48,897 bases of DNA from a virus. Position numbers and translations under genes: made by a program. Below are positions 30,136 to 38,060 of this stretch, one piece after another. The notes under the pieces were generated by a model. That model did no database searches, was not told where the DNA came from, and saw only the letters and a program-made list of their open reading frames with translations. The stretch spans positions 1-48,897 of IMG/VR virus record IMGVR_UViG_3300025543_004178; one strand, written 5' to 3'. The stretch's first letter is position 1, and each line of letters opens with the position of its first letter.

Positions 30136-30965
30136 TTGTATTTCTTTAGATACTTTTGATCTCGATAATAAAGTCGCAACTCATCTGGACTTAGACCAGA
30201 TAAGAAATTCCAAAGTGCAATATTATCTTTCATATGAGGATTGCCATGGTAAGAAACAGGCCATGAGTTATTCCCACGACTGTGTTCCAGGTGATAGATC
30301 CAATTTTCAATCCTTCCAACATTATAACCTAATGTTGTGAATCTGTGAATTCTTTCTTTATCTTCTGGTGCTGAACCATGGAAGTTCTCGTTCTCCATTC
30401 CACCCTCAATGTAAGCAGAACGTCTGAAGAACTGAACATGACCACTCTCTGCATTGTCAATCTCAACCTTCTTCTCTAAGTAAGAAAACTCACAATCATT
30501 GGAGAGAAACTCAGAGACCATCTTATCAGTGGCAAACACTTTCTTTTGCCAGGGACCAAGGCCATAAGGGTAAATGACATCAAAAGGACCCTCTGTGAGT
30601 TGCTTCTGTGCCTCCAGATAAGTCTGAATGGGCATCAGAACATCACAGTCATAGTTAGCAATAACGGGTGTGTCTGCCTTATGAAGCATCTCATTGATGT
30701 AACGCATCCTGTAAAACACAGAATCATCAGGATCTTCCTGCTCAAACATATGAGTCAGATTACCAATGGCATCCTCCACATACTCAGAAATCTGAGGGAG
30801 AGCAACCTGTTCAAAGACAGATTCATTATCGACTTCTTTAATGATCACCTTAGTGTCGAAGTTCTCCAGGAGAAAACAACACACAGTGATCACATTTCTC
30901 AGACGATCATCAGACTCAATTTTGATGGGAATGATAAACGTCGTGTCTTTGAGATTATGTTTCAT
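30132..30965 (-). CDS. GT-A glycosyltransferase, duplicate copy B
   Basis: 277 aa from ATG 30965, chosen because it matches the start of copy A (MKHNLKDTTFIIPI). YDCDVLMP is the D-x-D metal motif, and NAESGHVQFFRRS and ENENFHGSAPEDKERIHRF match the galactosyltransferase-type acceptor region. Very close in sequence to the 273-aa protein at 30994 (same order throughout), so it arose by tandem duplication. ATG formed by TGATG with a fossil gene end (30965-30993). Confidence 0.88.
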   Translation of the reverse strand: MKHNLKDTTFIIPIKIESDDRLRNVITVCCFLLENFDTKVIIKEVDNESVFEQVALPQISEYVEDAIGNLTHMFEQEDPDDSVFYRMRYINEMLHKADTPVIANYDCDVLMPIQTYLEAQKQLTEGPFDVIYPYGLGPWQKKVFATDKMVSEFLSNDCEFSYLEKKVEIDNAESGHVQFFRRSAYIEGGMENENFHGSAPEDKERIHRFTTLGYNVGRIENWIYHLEHSRGNNSWPVSYHGNPHMKDNIALWNFLSGLSPDELRLYYRDQKYLKKYK

Positions 30966-30993
30966 CAGTTCGGAATCACAGTCCATTCGGGGG
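30965..30993 (-). pseudogene. Remnant of a GT11 gene 3' end between the duplicated GTs
   Basis: Read on the minus strand this stretch encodes P-E-W-T-V-I-P-N-stop, which equals the last codons (EEWTVIPN-stop) of the GT11 gene at 31817-32713. The remnant directly follows the stop of copy A and its TGA overlaps the start of copy B, so the duplicated unit carried the tail of the upstream GT11. Confidence 0.8.
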
Positions 30994-31815
30994 TCATTGA
31001 TACTTCTTAAGATACTTCTGTTCTTTATAATATTGCTTCAGCTCATCCTTGTTTAGAGTTTGGAGGAATTGCCAAAGTGCATTGTTGTTTTGCATATGTG
31101 GATTAGTAATCCAAGAATTCTGACCTCTCTTATGCTCAAGATGATAAACGAAACCTTCAATTCTGGTAACTCTATATCCAAGAGTTACAAACCTAAACAA
31201 CCTTTCCTTATCTTCTGGAGAGTATGACTTAAAGTTCTCATTTTCCATACCACCTTCAATCCAAGTAGATCTTCTGAAGAACTGAACATGACCACTCTCA
31301 GCATTATCCATCTGATGATTAGATTCTAAGTATTTGAAATCACAATCATTAGACAGGAAATCAGAAACCATTTGATCTGTAGCATAGATTTTCTTTTGCC
31401 ACATTCCTTGACCATAGGGGTAAATGACATCTGCTTCATCATTTACAATCAGATCCTGTGCCTGTATGTAAGTTCCTAGTGGAAGAAGAACATCACAGTC
31501 ATAGTTAACAACTACTTCTGTCTCACACATAGAAAGCATCTCATTGATATACCTCATTCTGTAGAAGGTATCATCAATGGGATCAGACTCTACAAAAATA
31601 TGAGTGAGATTACTAATAGCATCTTCAACATATTCTCTAATCTGAGGAAGTGCTTCTTTCTGAAACACTGACTGTTTATCTACTTCCTTAATGATTACTT
31701 TGGTATCAAAGTTTTCTAGAAGGAAACAACAAGTTGTAATAACATTCCTCAACCTATCATCAGATTCAATTCTGATGGGAATAATGAATGTTGTATCTTT
31801 CAGATTGTGTTTCAT
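30994..31815 (-). CDS. GT-A glycosyltransferase, duplicate copy A
   Basis: 273 aa. Same architecture as copy B: LKDTTFIIPIRIESDDRLRN start, YDCDVLLP (D-x-D), NAESGHVQFFRRS, ENENFKSYSPEDKERLFRF and KEQKYLKKYQ end. The codons look more AT-rich and differ from copy B at many third positions, so the copies have been apart for some time. It follows the GT11 at 31817 by one base. Donor and acceptor unknown. Confidence 0.88.
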   Translation of the reverse strand: MKHNLKDTTFIIPIRIESDDRLRNVITTCCFLLENFDTKVIIKEVDKQSVFQKEALPQIREYVEDAISNLTHIFVESDPIDDTFYRMRYINEMLSMCETEVVVNYDCDVLLPLGTYIQAQDLIVNDEADVIYPYGQGMWQKKIYATDQMVSDFLSNDCDFKYLESNHQMDNAESGHVQFFRRSTWIEGGMENENFKSYSPEDKERLFRFVTLGYRVTRIEGFVYHLEHKRGQNSWITNPHMQNNNALWQFLQTLNKDELKQYYKEQKYLKKYQ

Positions 31816-31816
31816 A

Positions 31817-32713
31817 TCAATTAGGAATTACAGTCCACTCCTCAGGATAAAGATCGCAACAGTTATTTACTGCTTCCAGAACAGGACCATAGAAGTGCTC
31901 AGGAACAACAATGGGATTGGTTCTGTTTCTTTGCAACCATGCTCCCCACCAACCCAGAGTGCTTGAAGACAAGATTGCTCCGTTACACAGAGACATCAGA
32001 CACAAATCAGTGTAAGGAACCTTCGAGTGTCTGTGAGACCCATCACCTTCAAGACAAAGGTGATCATACTCAGGAACGTCAGTGTTGACCAGGAACCTCT
32101 CACTGTCAAAGAACTCCTGTTCAGAGCACCATTCTGGATCATCAGAACAAACCAGAACATGTGCATCCTCAGAAAACTCTTTCAATGCTCGTTCATAATA
32201 ATCGAACGTCATCATCCGATAATAATCTTCTCTTCCAACGTTATCCCCTCGTCGGACATGAAGGAATAGAATGTTATCGAACTCAGATAAGAACTCACGA
32301 CATGGATCAGCGATTTCATCTTTGAACTCAAGACCCTTACGAATGTCATTCTCAATGTGCTTGAAATAACGCTCAGTTTGTAGATAACCATCAAGGTTGC
32401 AATTGTCCTCAAAGTTATCAAAGAGATCCTGGTCAAAGTTATAACAAGACTCGGTGACATTTTTCGTGCTGTTGAGTGCTTTTAGATTATCAAAACTGAA
32501 CATTGCCTGAGGAGACACGTTCTTATTCACAAATCCAGTGGGTGCCTGCTCCTTAAATGGATGATGCATCCCATAATTTGCGTAAGTGGGATGATCTTCT
32601 GGTGGAATGCACCAGTCATAACCGTGGTGAGCAGCAATGCCTCTTAGTGCTGCATATTGAAACAGTTGGTTTCCAAACCTTCCGTTCGTTCCAAGTCTGT
32701 CGTAACCAATCAT
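31817..32713 (-). CDS. GT11 family glycosyltransferase (fucosyltransferase-like), second gene
   Basis: 298 aa. GRFGNQLFQYAALRGIA, HVRRGDNVG and SSSTLGWWGAWLQRN carry the GT11 pattern. It differs clearly from the 267-aa GT11 at 29332, with a longer loop around residues 50-75. Together the two make an alternating GT11-GT / GT-GT11 order. Likely acts on a GDP-sugar. It ends DLYPEEWTVIPN, whose last codons are repeated as a remnant at 30965-30993. Confidence 0.9.
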   Translation of the reverse strand: MIGYDRLGTNGRFGNQLFQYAALRGIAAHHGYDWCIPPEDHPTYANYGMHHPFKEQAPTGFVNKNVSPQAMFSFDNLKALNSTKNVTESCYNFDQDLFDNFEDNCNLDGYLQTERYFKHIENDIRKGLEFKDEIADPCREFLSEFDNILFLHVRRGDNVGREDYYRMMTFDYYERALKEFSEDAHVLVCSDDPEWCSEQEFFDSERFLVNTDVPEYDHLCLEGDGSHRHSKVPYTDLCLMSLCNGAILSSSTLGWWGAWLQRNRTNPIVVPEHFYGPVLEAVNNCCDLYPEEWTVIPN

Positions 32714-33867
32714 ACGTTCACCACAAAAACACCTTCAGTAATATTATCCTTACTGTCTACAAATTTTACCTTATCTCCGTAAGTTGCTTGAAGATCACTG
32801 TAAACACGATTATCAATCTTCGGATCAACCAAAATGTAAACTGACTTGTCCCATGCCAGAAGATCCTGTGCCAACCTGAACTGTTGACTCTCCGTCAGGA
32901 TGTCAGTTCCTTTCTTGTAAGTGATGGACTCAAAAAAGAATGGTTTGTTATGTTCATTCATCTTGATGTACCAGTCACGAATGAACCTGGCATGTTGGTT
33001 GTTGATCTCATCAGTTACAACACCCAAGTTGTATTCAAGTCCAAGACTTTGAGCGTAAGCACCGAATGCCCTGTTATCTCTGGGAAGACAGGGACCACCA
33101 TAACCAAAACCGTAACCAAGATACTTAGAACCCACACGGGAGTCTGTTCCAATGGTCCTCAGGACAGCAGTAACCTCATCACCACATCCTGCCTGTTGGA
33201 GAAGATCACCAAGCATGTTGGCATAACTGATCTTGGTGGTAAGGAAACAGTTCAGTGCAATCTTTGTGATCTCTGCTGCCTTTGCTGACATCCCACAGAC
33301 GATTGCCCTGGTGGTTTGAATCTTTTGATAAAGAGTCTTAATATCCTTAACGATTCTTTCGGCATATTGATCACTCTGATCATAACCCAGGAGAACCATG
33401 TCTGCCTTTCTCAGATCATTGACAATGGAACCTTGTGCGATGAACTCAGGATTGTAGAGAACCTTAATGTTGTTAGGAAGTTTCTCTTTGAATCGGTCAC
33501 AGTCACCAGGGTTCACTGTGGATCCAATGACAAAGTACTTAGTCTTCTCACAGAAGGAAAAGTCCTCAACCACCTGCCAGATAGCAGAAACATCATAGTT
33601 ACCGTCATCCAGTGAAGGGGTGGCAACCAGTGTGTAAATCAGATCACACTCATCAATAACTTGAGCGTTACTGGTGGTTGCTCTCAGATTCTCTGATGCT
33701 CTAAGGAGATTCAGAACCTCAGGTTCATTTGTTTTGATTCTTTTGTTATTGATCCCCGCGACATAATCCTCTCGGATGTCGGAGACCAATACATCATAAC
33801 CTGCTGCTTCACACAGGAGGGCAAAGCAGATGCCAAGTCTGCCTGCCCCAATTACACCAATCTTCAT
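32710..33867 (-). CDS. UDP-sugar / GDP-mannose 6-dehydrogenase family
   Basis: 385 aa. GVIGAGRLGICFALL binds NAD; IGSTVNPGDC, YNPEFIAQGSI, GMSAKAAEITKIALNCFL (active-site Lys and Asn) and GYGGPCLPRDNRAF with the catalytic Cys form the full set. Makes a UDP-uronic acid (or GDP-mannuronate). The GalE-like gene at 17248 could epimerise the product. ATGA-type coupling to the GT11 gene. Confidence 0.92.
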   Translation of the reverse strand: MKIGVIGAGRLGICFALLCEAAGYDVLVSDIREDYVAGINNKRIKTNEPEVLNLLRASENLRATTSNAQVIDECDLIYTLVATPSLDDGNYDVSAIWQVVEDFSFCEKTKYFVIGSTVNPGDCDRFKEKLPNNIKVLYNPEFIAQGSIVNDLRKADMVLLGYDQSDQYAERIVKDIKTLYQKIQTTRAIVCGMSAKAAEITKIALNCFLTTKISYANMLGDLLQQAGCGDEVTAVLRTIGTDSRVGSKYLGYGFGYGGPCLPRDNRAFGAYAQSLGLEYNLGVVTDEINNQHARFIRDWYIKMNEHNKPFFFESITYKKGTDILTESQQFRLAQDLLAWDKSVYILVDPKIDNRVYSDLQATYGDKVKFVDSKDNITEGVFVVNV

Positions 33868-34604
33868 AACTTGAATGTAGGAATGGGATCCATCTTGTGT
33901 TTGTTACGGGCGTTGAACCAGTGAAGTTCCCTAACAGCAGGACCAGTTCCAGTCTCCATTGCCAGCTCCAGATCCTCATAAGAGGCACCCAGTTGATCTT
34001 CGTCGGTTCTCTTGTCGTCCCAGAGACCGTCAGTGGGTTTTGCTTCGATAATATCTTGACTTACGCCCAGATGCTTTCCAAGTTCCCATACTTCAGTCTT
34101 ATAAAGGTCAGCGATGGGAGCAATGTCCACACCACCGTCTCCATATTTAGTGTAAAACCCAACACCATAATCTTCGACCTTGTTACCTGTGCCGACAACC
34201 AAACCAGAGTTCTCACCAGCAATCTGGTAAAGGGTAACCATTCTCAGACGTGAGCGGGTGTTGGCAAGTGCCAGTGGGTCCTGAGCATAACCAGACAAAG
34301 ACTTCTTAAACTGTTCAAACACTTCAGTTAGATCAAACTGAACCATCGAAACGTTTTCATAATTTTCAGTCAACCAAAGAAGATGATTGATTGAAAGTGT
34401 TCGTTGTCCTTCATCCTGGTGAATTGGCATTCCAATTACATAAACAGGAAGTCCAGTTTCAGCACAGAGAGTTGAAACCACAGCAGAGTCGATGCCACCA
34501 GAGACACCGACCACAAATGATTTCAACCCACTTCCTTTAAGATAATCAGACAGCCACGAGGTTATTCTCGTTTTCAGTTTGTCGTAGTCCTTGATTCTGT
34601 TCAT
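33864..34604 (-). CDS. nadE: NAD+ synthetase, ammonia type
   Basis: 246 aa from ATG 34604; the longer frame enters the upstream gene. VVGVSGGIDSAVVSTL (PP-loop), GTGNKVEDYGVGFYTKYGDG, DIAPIADLYKTEVWELG and PTDGLWDDKRTDEDQLG are the classic NadE motifs. Makes NAD from deamido-NAD. In this cluster it may feed the NAD-dependent dehydrogenases and epimerases, or restore NAD against host depletion. Confidence 0.96.
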   Translation of the reverse strand: MNRIKDYDKLKTRITSWLSDYLKGSGLKSFVVGVSGGIDSAVVSTLCAETGLPVYVIGMPIHQDEGQRTLSINHLLWLTENYENVSMVQFDLTEVFEQFKKSLSGYAQDPLALANTRSRLRMVTLYQIAGENSGLVVGTGNKVEDYGVGFYTKYGDGGVDIAPIADLYKTEVWELGKHLGVSQDIIEAKPTDGLWDDKRTDEDQLGASYEDLELAMETGTGPAVRELHWFNARNKHKMDPIPTFKL

Positions 34605-35646
34605 TGTCAATCTGTTGCTTAATCCAATTATAAGTTCTTGAGATGCCTTCTTCAAGAGTCATCCCATAATCCCATCCTAATTCTTTACGGATGACATCGT
34701 TGTTACTGTTGCGACCACGAACACCCAAAGGTGCATCCAATTTGTGACGACGCTGAACTGCCTTGCCAGAAACTTTGGCAACAGTCTCAACCAATTGATT
34801 GATGGTGACCATTTCTTCGGAACCAATGTTCACTGGTCCGATGAACTCAGAGTCCATCAATCGACGAGTTGCTTCGATGCACTCATCGACATATAGAAAA
34901 GATCGAGTTTGTTCACCGTCTCCCCAGACTTCGATTGCTCCACCAACTTCTGGGAGTCTTCCGACTTTACGGCAGATGGCAGCAGGAGCCTTCTCTCGAC
35001 CCCCGTCCCAAGTTCCCTCTGGGCCAAAGATATTATGGTAACGGGCAACACGCACAGCAATACCATAATTCCGATGGTATGCAAAGTAAAGTCTTTCAGA
35101 GAATAACTTTTCCCATCCGTATTCGCTATCTGGATTAGCGGGGTATGCAGATTGTTCACGGCAGTCGGGGTTGTTAGGATCGAGTTGGTTGTGTTCTGGA
35201 TACATGCAGGCAGATCCAGAATAGAAGATCTTAGTGTAGTTTCGACCAGTCCTCTCGTTCCTTTGACGTTGACTCTCCAGTACGTTTAGGTTGATGGTTG
35301 CAGAGTTATGCATGATATCTGCATCGTTTTCACCAGTGAAGACAAAACCTGCTCCACCCATGTCAGCAGCAAACTGATAAATCTCATCAAATGAGTGAAC
35401 ATAACGATAAGGAACTTCCTTGTAGAAGTTACCTGCTGTTCCCTTGTACTCCAGGACACGACCAACGAAGTCGAAGTCTCGGAGGTCACCAAGAATAAAC
35501 TCATCCGCTTCAGAGTCTGAGAACTCAGGACGCTTGAGGTCTACACCTCGGACCCAATAACCCTCAGACTTGAGGCGCTTCACCATATGACTTCCAATAA
35601 ATCCACCAGCACCCAGAACGAGTGCCTTCTTCTGATATTGAGACAT
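34546..35646 (-). CDS. GDP-mannose 3,5-epimerase-like extended SDR
   Basis: 366 aa. GAGGFIGSHMVKRL, YQFAADMGGAGFV, YSGSACMYPEHNQ, SEYGWEKLFSER (Tyr-x-x-x-Lys), YHNIFGPEGTWDGGREKAP and MVTINQLVETVA strongly resemble plant and bacterial GME, which turns GDP-D-mannose into GDP-L-galactose. That product could be the donor for the GT11 genes. Overlaps nadE by 59 bp; first gene of the sugar transcript. Confidence 0.9.
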   Translation of the reverse strand: MSQYQKKALVLGAGGFIGSHMVKRLKSEGYWVRGVDLKRPEFSDSEADEFILGDLRDFDFVGRVLEYKGTAGNFYKEVPYRYVHSFDEIYQFAADMGGAGFVFTGENDADIMHNSATINLNVLESQRQRNERTGRNYTKIFYSGSACMYPEHNQLDPNNPDCREQSAYPANPDSEYGWEKLFSERLYFAYHRNYGIAVRVARYHNIFGPEGTWDGGREKAPAAICRKVGRLPEVGGAIEVWGDGEQTRSFLYVDECIEATRRLMDSEFIGPVNIGSEEMVTINQLVETVAKVSGKAVQRRHKLDAPLGVRGRNSNNDVIRKELGWDYGMTLEEGISRTYNWIKQQIDNEQNQGLRQTENENNLVAV

Positions 35647-35672
35647 TATTAGTTGATTATCTGTTTATTATT

Positions 35673-35936
35673 TTATGCTTTGCTTGCCAGTTTGTCAAAG
35701 TTTGGTTCAGTTGCTCTTGCAACATACTCAAGAACTTTAACTCTGTTCTCAAGATCCGCACTTGCAGTCGGAGCATCCGCACCCTTTGCTGAACGTGATT
35801 TCACTTGTTTCTTCAACTGTGCGTTCTCCTCCTGAAGCTTTCCCACGGTTTCTTCCAGGGATTTCAATCTTGCTTCAACTTCTTGATCATACTGACTCAT
35901 GTATGCGCCAGTTGCAGAAGTAACTCTCTCAGACAT
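35673..35936 (-). CDS. Coiled-coil protein, 87 aa
   Basis: From ATG 35936, just after a terminator-late promoter pair. A long heptad-type coiled coil (about 14-44, EVEARLKSLEETVGKLQEEN), a short basic/Ala linker (KSRSAKGADAPTAS) and a second helix. Dimerising small protein, possibly virion-associated. No family recognised. Confidence 0.72.
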   Translation of the reverse strand: MSERVTSATGAYMSQYDQEVEARLKSLEETVGKLQEENAQLKKQVKSRSAKGADAPTASADLENRVKVLEYVARATEPNFDKLASKA

Positions 35937-35956
35937 GTTAATTTTAGTCGCTGCCT

Positions 35957-35989
35957 TATTTATGAAAAAAGGACCCCCGAAGAGGTCCT
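35957..35989 (-). promoter_or_regulatory. Terminator immediately followed by late promoter
   Basis: Minus strand: hairpin AGGACC/GGTCCT (35970-35989) with a T6 run, then CATAAATAA (35957-35965) about 20 nt before the 87-aa ATG. It ends transcripts coming from 36128 and starts the next one. Confidence 0.7.
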
Positions 35990-36007
35990 GTGCGTGAGGT
36001 AGGCTCG

Positions 36008-36085
36008 CCACTTGTTTTTGGGAGAAACAAGAAACTCAGAGGTCATCGACTCCACCACTTGCTCTTTAGAGAAGCAAGAAACTCA
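36008..36085 (-). repeat. Two tandem hairpin-forming repeats
   Basis: Two units of about 31 nt (36008-36038 and 36055-36085, period 47) share GAGTTTCTTG and CAAGTGG and each folds into a stem (CTTGTTT/AAACAAG and CTTGCT/AGCAAG). Arms covary between units (G-C for A-T), indicating selection on structure. The gap 35990-36127 has no gene. Confidence 0.65.
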
Positions 36086-36127
36086 TGGGGTTCATCCCGA
36101 CCAGTGCTGTTAGAGTCCATCCGTGAC

Positions 36128-36373
36128 TTAATCATCATGAACATACGCTGGAACATTATCAGGATCTAACCAGCAGGTGTAATCGTGATCTTCCATCGCA
36201 GTCAGAAGTTGCATTTCATTGTCGCACAAATACATGTCTCGATAACGTCCTGTGTAGGAGTCAATCTTTTGAATACGACAATCAGGTTTACCATTGATTT
36301 CCAAGGTTCCAACCTGAATATAACGATAAGGAAACCGCTCCATAAGAACGGTTGGTTTCCGAGTGACGTTCAT
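36128..36373 (-). CDS. Conserved hypothetical protein, 81 aa
   Basis: ATG 36373, 2 bp past the stop of the 72-aa gene. Soluble, aromatic-rich (RFPYRYIQVGTLEI), with acidic end (DPDNVPAYVHDD). No motif or membrane segment. Coupled to the 72-aa gene. Function unknown. Confidence 0.7.
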   Translation of the reverse strand: MNVTRKPTVLMERFPYRYIQVGTLEINGKPDCRIQKIDSYTGRYRDMYLCDNEMQLLTAMEDHDYTCWLDPDNVPAYVHDD

Positions 36374-36375
36374 AA

Positions 36376-36594
36376 TCAAGAAGCGACTTCAACGGCATCA
36401 AGGTCTTCAGCAAGACAATCAATCAAGATGTCATAATCATCGAGGGGGTCTCCAGAGAACTGGACACCTTCGTTCTCATAATATTTACGAACCTTTTTGA
36501 AAAGTTTGGGGTTCTTGACATCAAGGTAGAAAACACCTTCGACCGCAGAACGGAGGGTGGTGAGATCTTTTTTGAACTTGGAGATAACAGTCAT
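36376..36594 (-). CDS. Conserved hypothetical protein, 72 aa
   Basis: ATG 36594. Basic N-terminal half, acidic C-terminal half (DYDILIDCLAEDLDAVEV). Helical throughout. A CTTATAATAAA box about 30 nt upstream may be a promoter. No family recognised. Confidence 0.7.
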   Translation of the reverse strand: MTVISKFKKDLTTLRSAVEGVFYLDVKNPKLFKKVRKYYENEGVQFSGDPLDDYDILIDCLAEDLDAVEVAS

Positions 36595-36651
36595 TGTTCT
36601 GTTTGATTACCTTTTTATTATAAGGGTAAATCCTGTTGTTTAATCAGGAGA

Positions 36652-36675
36652 GTGGACAGCATAATCAGTGTCCAC
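36652..36675 (-). terminator. Hairpin after the Phd-like gene
   Basis: Perfect 7-bp stem GTGGACA/TGTCCAC with a 10-nt loop just past the stop of the Phd/YefM-like gene. No T run follows, so it is a weak terminator or mRNA-end protector. Confidence 0.45.
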
Positions 36676-36676
36676 C

Positions 36677-36847
36677 TTAAGATGCTTCATCGTGATTCGT
36701 GTACAAATTAAGAATGGAATCATCTGCAGGGGCAAACACTGCTGCTTTTCCATCTTCATTTATAACACCAATGGTTTCACCATTTTCAACCCTGGCGAAG
36801 AGTTCATCAAAGTTCTCTTCCCATTCCTTAACAGTAAAAACTTCCAT
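36677..36847 (-). CDS. Phd/YefM-like antitoxin, 56 aa
   Basis: Frame from ATG 36847. FTVKEWEENFDELFARVENGETIGVINEDG followed by a VFAPADD end matches the Phd/YefM core (short N-terminal strand, helix with ENF-L, V-E-N-G-E, strand and G-K-A-A). The usual toxin-binding C-terminal extension is only about 16 residues. No toxin gene is next to it, so it may block a host toxin or act as a DNA-binding regulator. Confidence 0.72.
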   Translation of the reverse strand: MEVFTVKEWEENFDELFARVENGETIGVINEDGKAAVFAPADDSILNLYTNHDEAS

Positions 36848-36882
36848 TAACAGAAGGTAAAGGCAATGTAATTATAACAGAT

Positions 36883-36955
36883 CGGAGTGATAGGATTCGA
36901 ACCTACGGCCCCCCGCTCCCAAAGCGGATGCGCTACCAAACTGCGCCACACTCCG
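36883..36955 (-). tRNA. tRNA-Pro (UGG)
   Basis: Cloverleaf with 7-bp acceptor CGGAGTG/CACTCCG, GTTCGAATC T-loop and anticodon loop TTTGGGA (anticodon TGG). 3' CCA not encoded. Serves CCA codons. Confidence 0.93.
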
Positions 36956-36958
36956 AAG

Positions 36959-36993
36959 TGCAGGTTCCTATCGCCGCTAACCCTGAACCTGCA
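36959..36993 (-). other. Perfect hairpin between tRNA-Ser and tRNA-Pro
   Basis: 9-bp stem TGCAGGTTC/GAACCTGCA, 17-nt loop. It could be a processing signal for the tRNA transcript or a terminator without U run. The rest of 36994-37037 shows a second stem AGTCAG/CTGACT. Confidence 0.5.
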
Positions 36994-37037
36994 AGGGGGT
37001 CACCGCAGTCAGTTTCCTGACTTATGTATTATAGCAC

Positions 37038-37121
37038 GGAAAGGGTGGGATTCGAACCCACGGAAGCTTTCACTTCGCTGGTTTTCAAGACCAGAGCCAT
37101 CAACCACTCGACCACCTTTCC
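37038..37121 (-). tRNA. tRNA-Ser (UGA)
   Basis: 84-nt type II tRNA with a long variable arm, acceptor GGAAAGG/CCTTTCC, anticodon loop CTTGAAA (TGA) and T-loop GTTCGAATC. Reads UCA and related codons. Confidence 0.93.
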
Positions 37122-37123
37122 AA

Positions 37124-37372
37124 TCAACGGACATCAAAGTCCAGTCTTCTGACTTTTCTTTTACGTCTTTCCTCTTGATACATAAGGTCGGCATTAGATA
37201 AAACTCTTTTCGAAGATTTATCTTGATCTGATTTTATCATAATAACCTTAGACAAGTCAACTGCTGTGAGTTTGTCTTCGATAACGGTCATCATATTAGG
37301 ACAACCACAACACTGATGGTGGTGGTCGCTCTTTATCTCCTTGTTGCACTGTTTGCATCTGACGGTGATCAT
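37124..37372 (-). CDS. Small zinc-binding protein, 82 aa
   Basis: CKQC at residues 6-9 and CCGC at 21-24, with three His between, form a likely zinc knuckle. The remainder is basic (QEERRKRKVRRLDFDVR). Likely a nucleic-acid-binding or regulatory protein. Ends 2 bp from tRNA-Ser. Confidence 0.75.
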   Translation of the reverse strand: MITVRCKQCNKEIKSDHHHQCCGCPNMMTVIEDKLTAVDLSKVIMIKSDQDKSSKRVLSNADLMYQEERRKRKVRRLDFDVR

Positions 37373-37384
37373 TGTTCTGCATCC

Positions 37385-38044
37385 TTATTCCTTGATGTAA
37401 TTGTTTTCAATTAACCATGCTCTTGTGAGTGGAGTGGGTTCATAAGTCTCCCAGGGTGCCCCTTTAGCACAAGCATCAAGACCTGCCTGTGTCATTCCAT
37501 CTTCCCAACCTGCCCACTTTGCCTCTGCTTCCCAGGGAACTGCATCTGCTGGATAATTCCGTTCTGCCTGTTCTCTCCAAACTGGAGGAACAACTTCCTC
37601 TGGCATGACGATGGCAATGAGATTGTTCTTGACAGTTCCTGCCATGCAGTCTTGAACCACATGCCATCCCTCGTGGCGCATCACAGTCATCAGGACACTA
37701 GGACGATGGACGAATTTATCATTGAGAAAGAAGTTGTTACCCACAGTGAAGTAAACACCCCTGTGACCAGGAACAAAATACTTCTCAGGAGCAATGTAAA
37801 CTCCGACTCCAATCTCCTTCAAGGGTTTCATCAGAGCATCAAACTCTTCACCAACAAGTTCAAACTTCTTATCGTCACCATAATAATTTGCCAAGTCTGC
37901 GATGGAGTTGATCTGAACCACTCCTTTCGTACACTCACGCATCATCATACAACCCATGGCATCATGGGTGTACCATCCTCTGGTGTTTGGTTCTGCTAGT
38001 GCTGGTGCACCCAGTAACATGAGTGCCAAAATAAATTTCTTCAT
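37385..38044 (-). CDS. Exported metalloprotease-like protein (HEGWH), 219 aa
   Basis: Signal peptide (KKFILALMLLGAPALA). A central MRHEGWHVVQDC segment is an HExxH zinc-binding motif with neighbouring conserved acidic residues (PEEVVPP) that could be the third ligand. Four or five Cys may form disulfides. No named family recognised by eye. It would act in the host periplasm or outside. Sits beside the tRNA cluster. Confidence 0.75.
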   Translation of the reverse strand: MKKFILALMLLGAPALAEPNTRGWYTHDAMGCMMMRECTKGVVQINSIADLANYYGDDKKFELVGEEFDALMKPLKEIGVGVYIAPEKYFVPGHRGVYFTVGNNFFLNDKFVHRPSVLMTVMRHEGWHVVQDCMAGTVKNNLIAIVMPEEVVPPVWREQAERNYPADAVPWEAEAKWAGWEDGMTQAGLDACAKGAPWETYEPTPLTRAWLIENNYIKE

Positions 38045-38060
38045 AAGTTCCCCATGGGAA

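Noticed and set aside
30966-30986. Longer start for GT copy B (ATG 30986)
   Set aside because: Those codons are the fossil GT11 tail in another frame; copy A starts at the Met equivalent to 30965.
36008-36085. CRISPR-like array
   Set aside because: Only two units, each a hairpin with changed stem, no third repeat and no cas genes.
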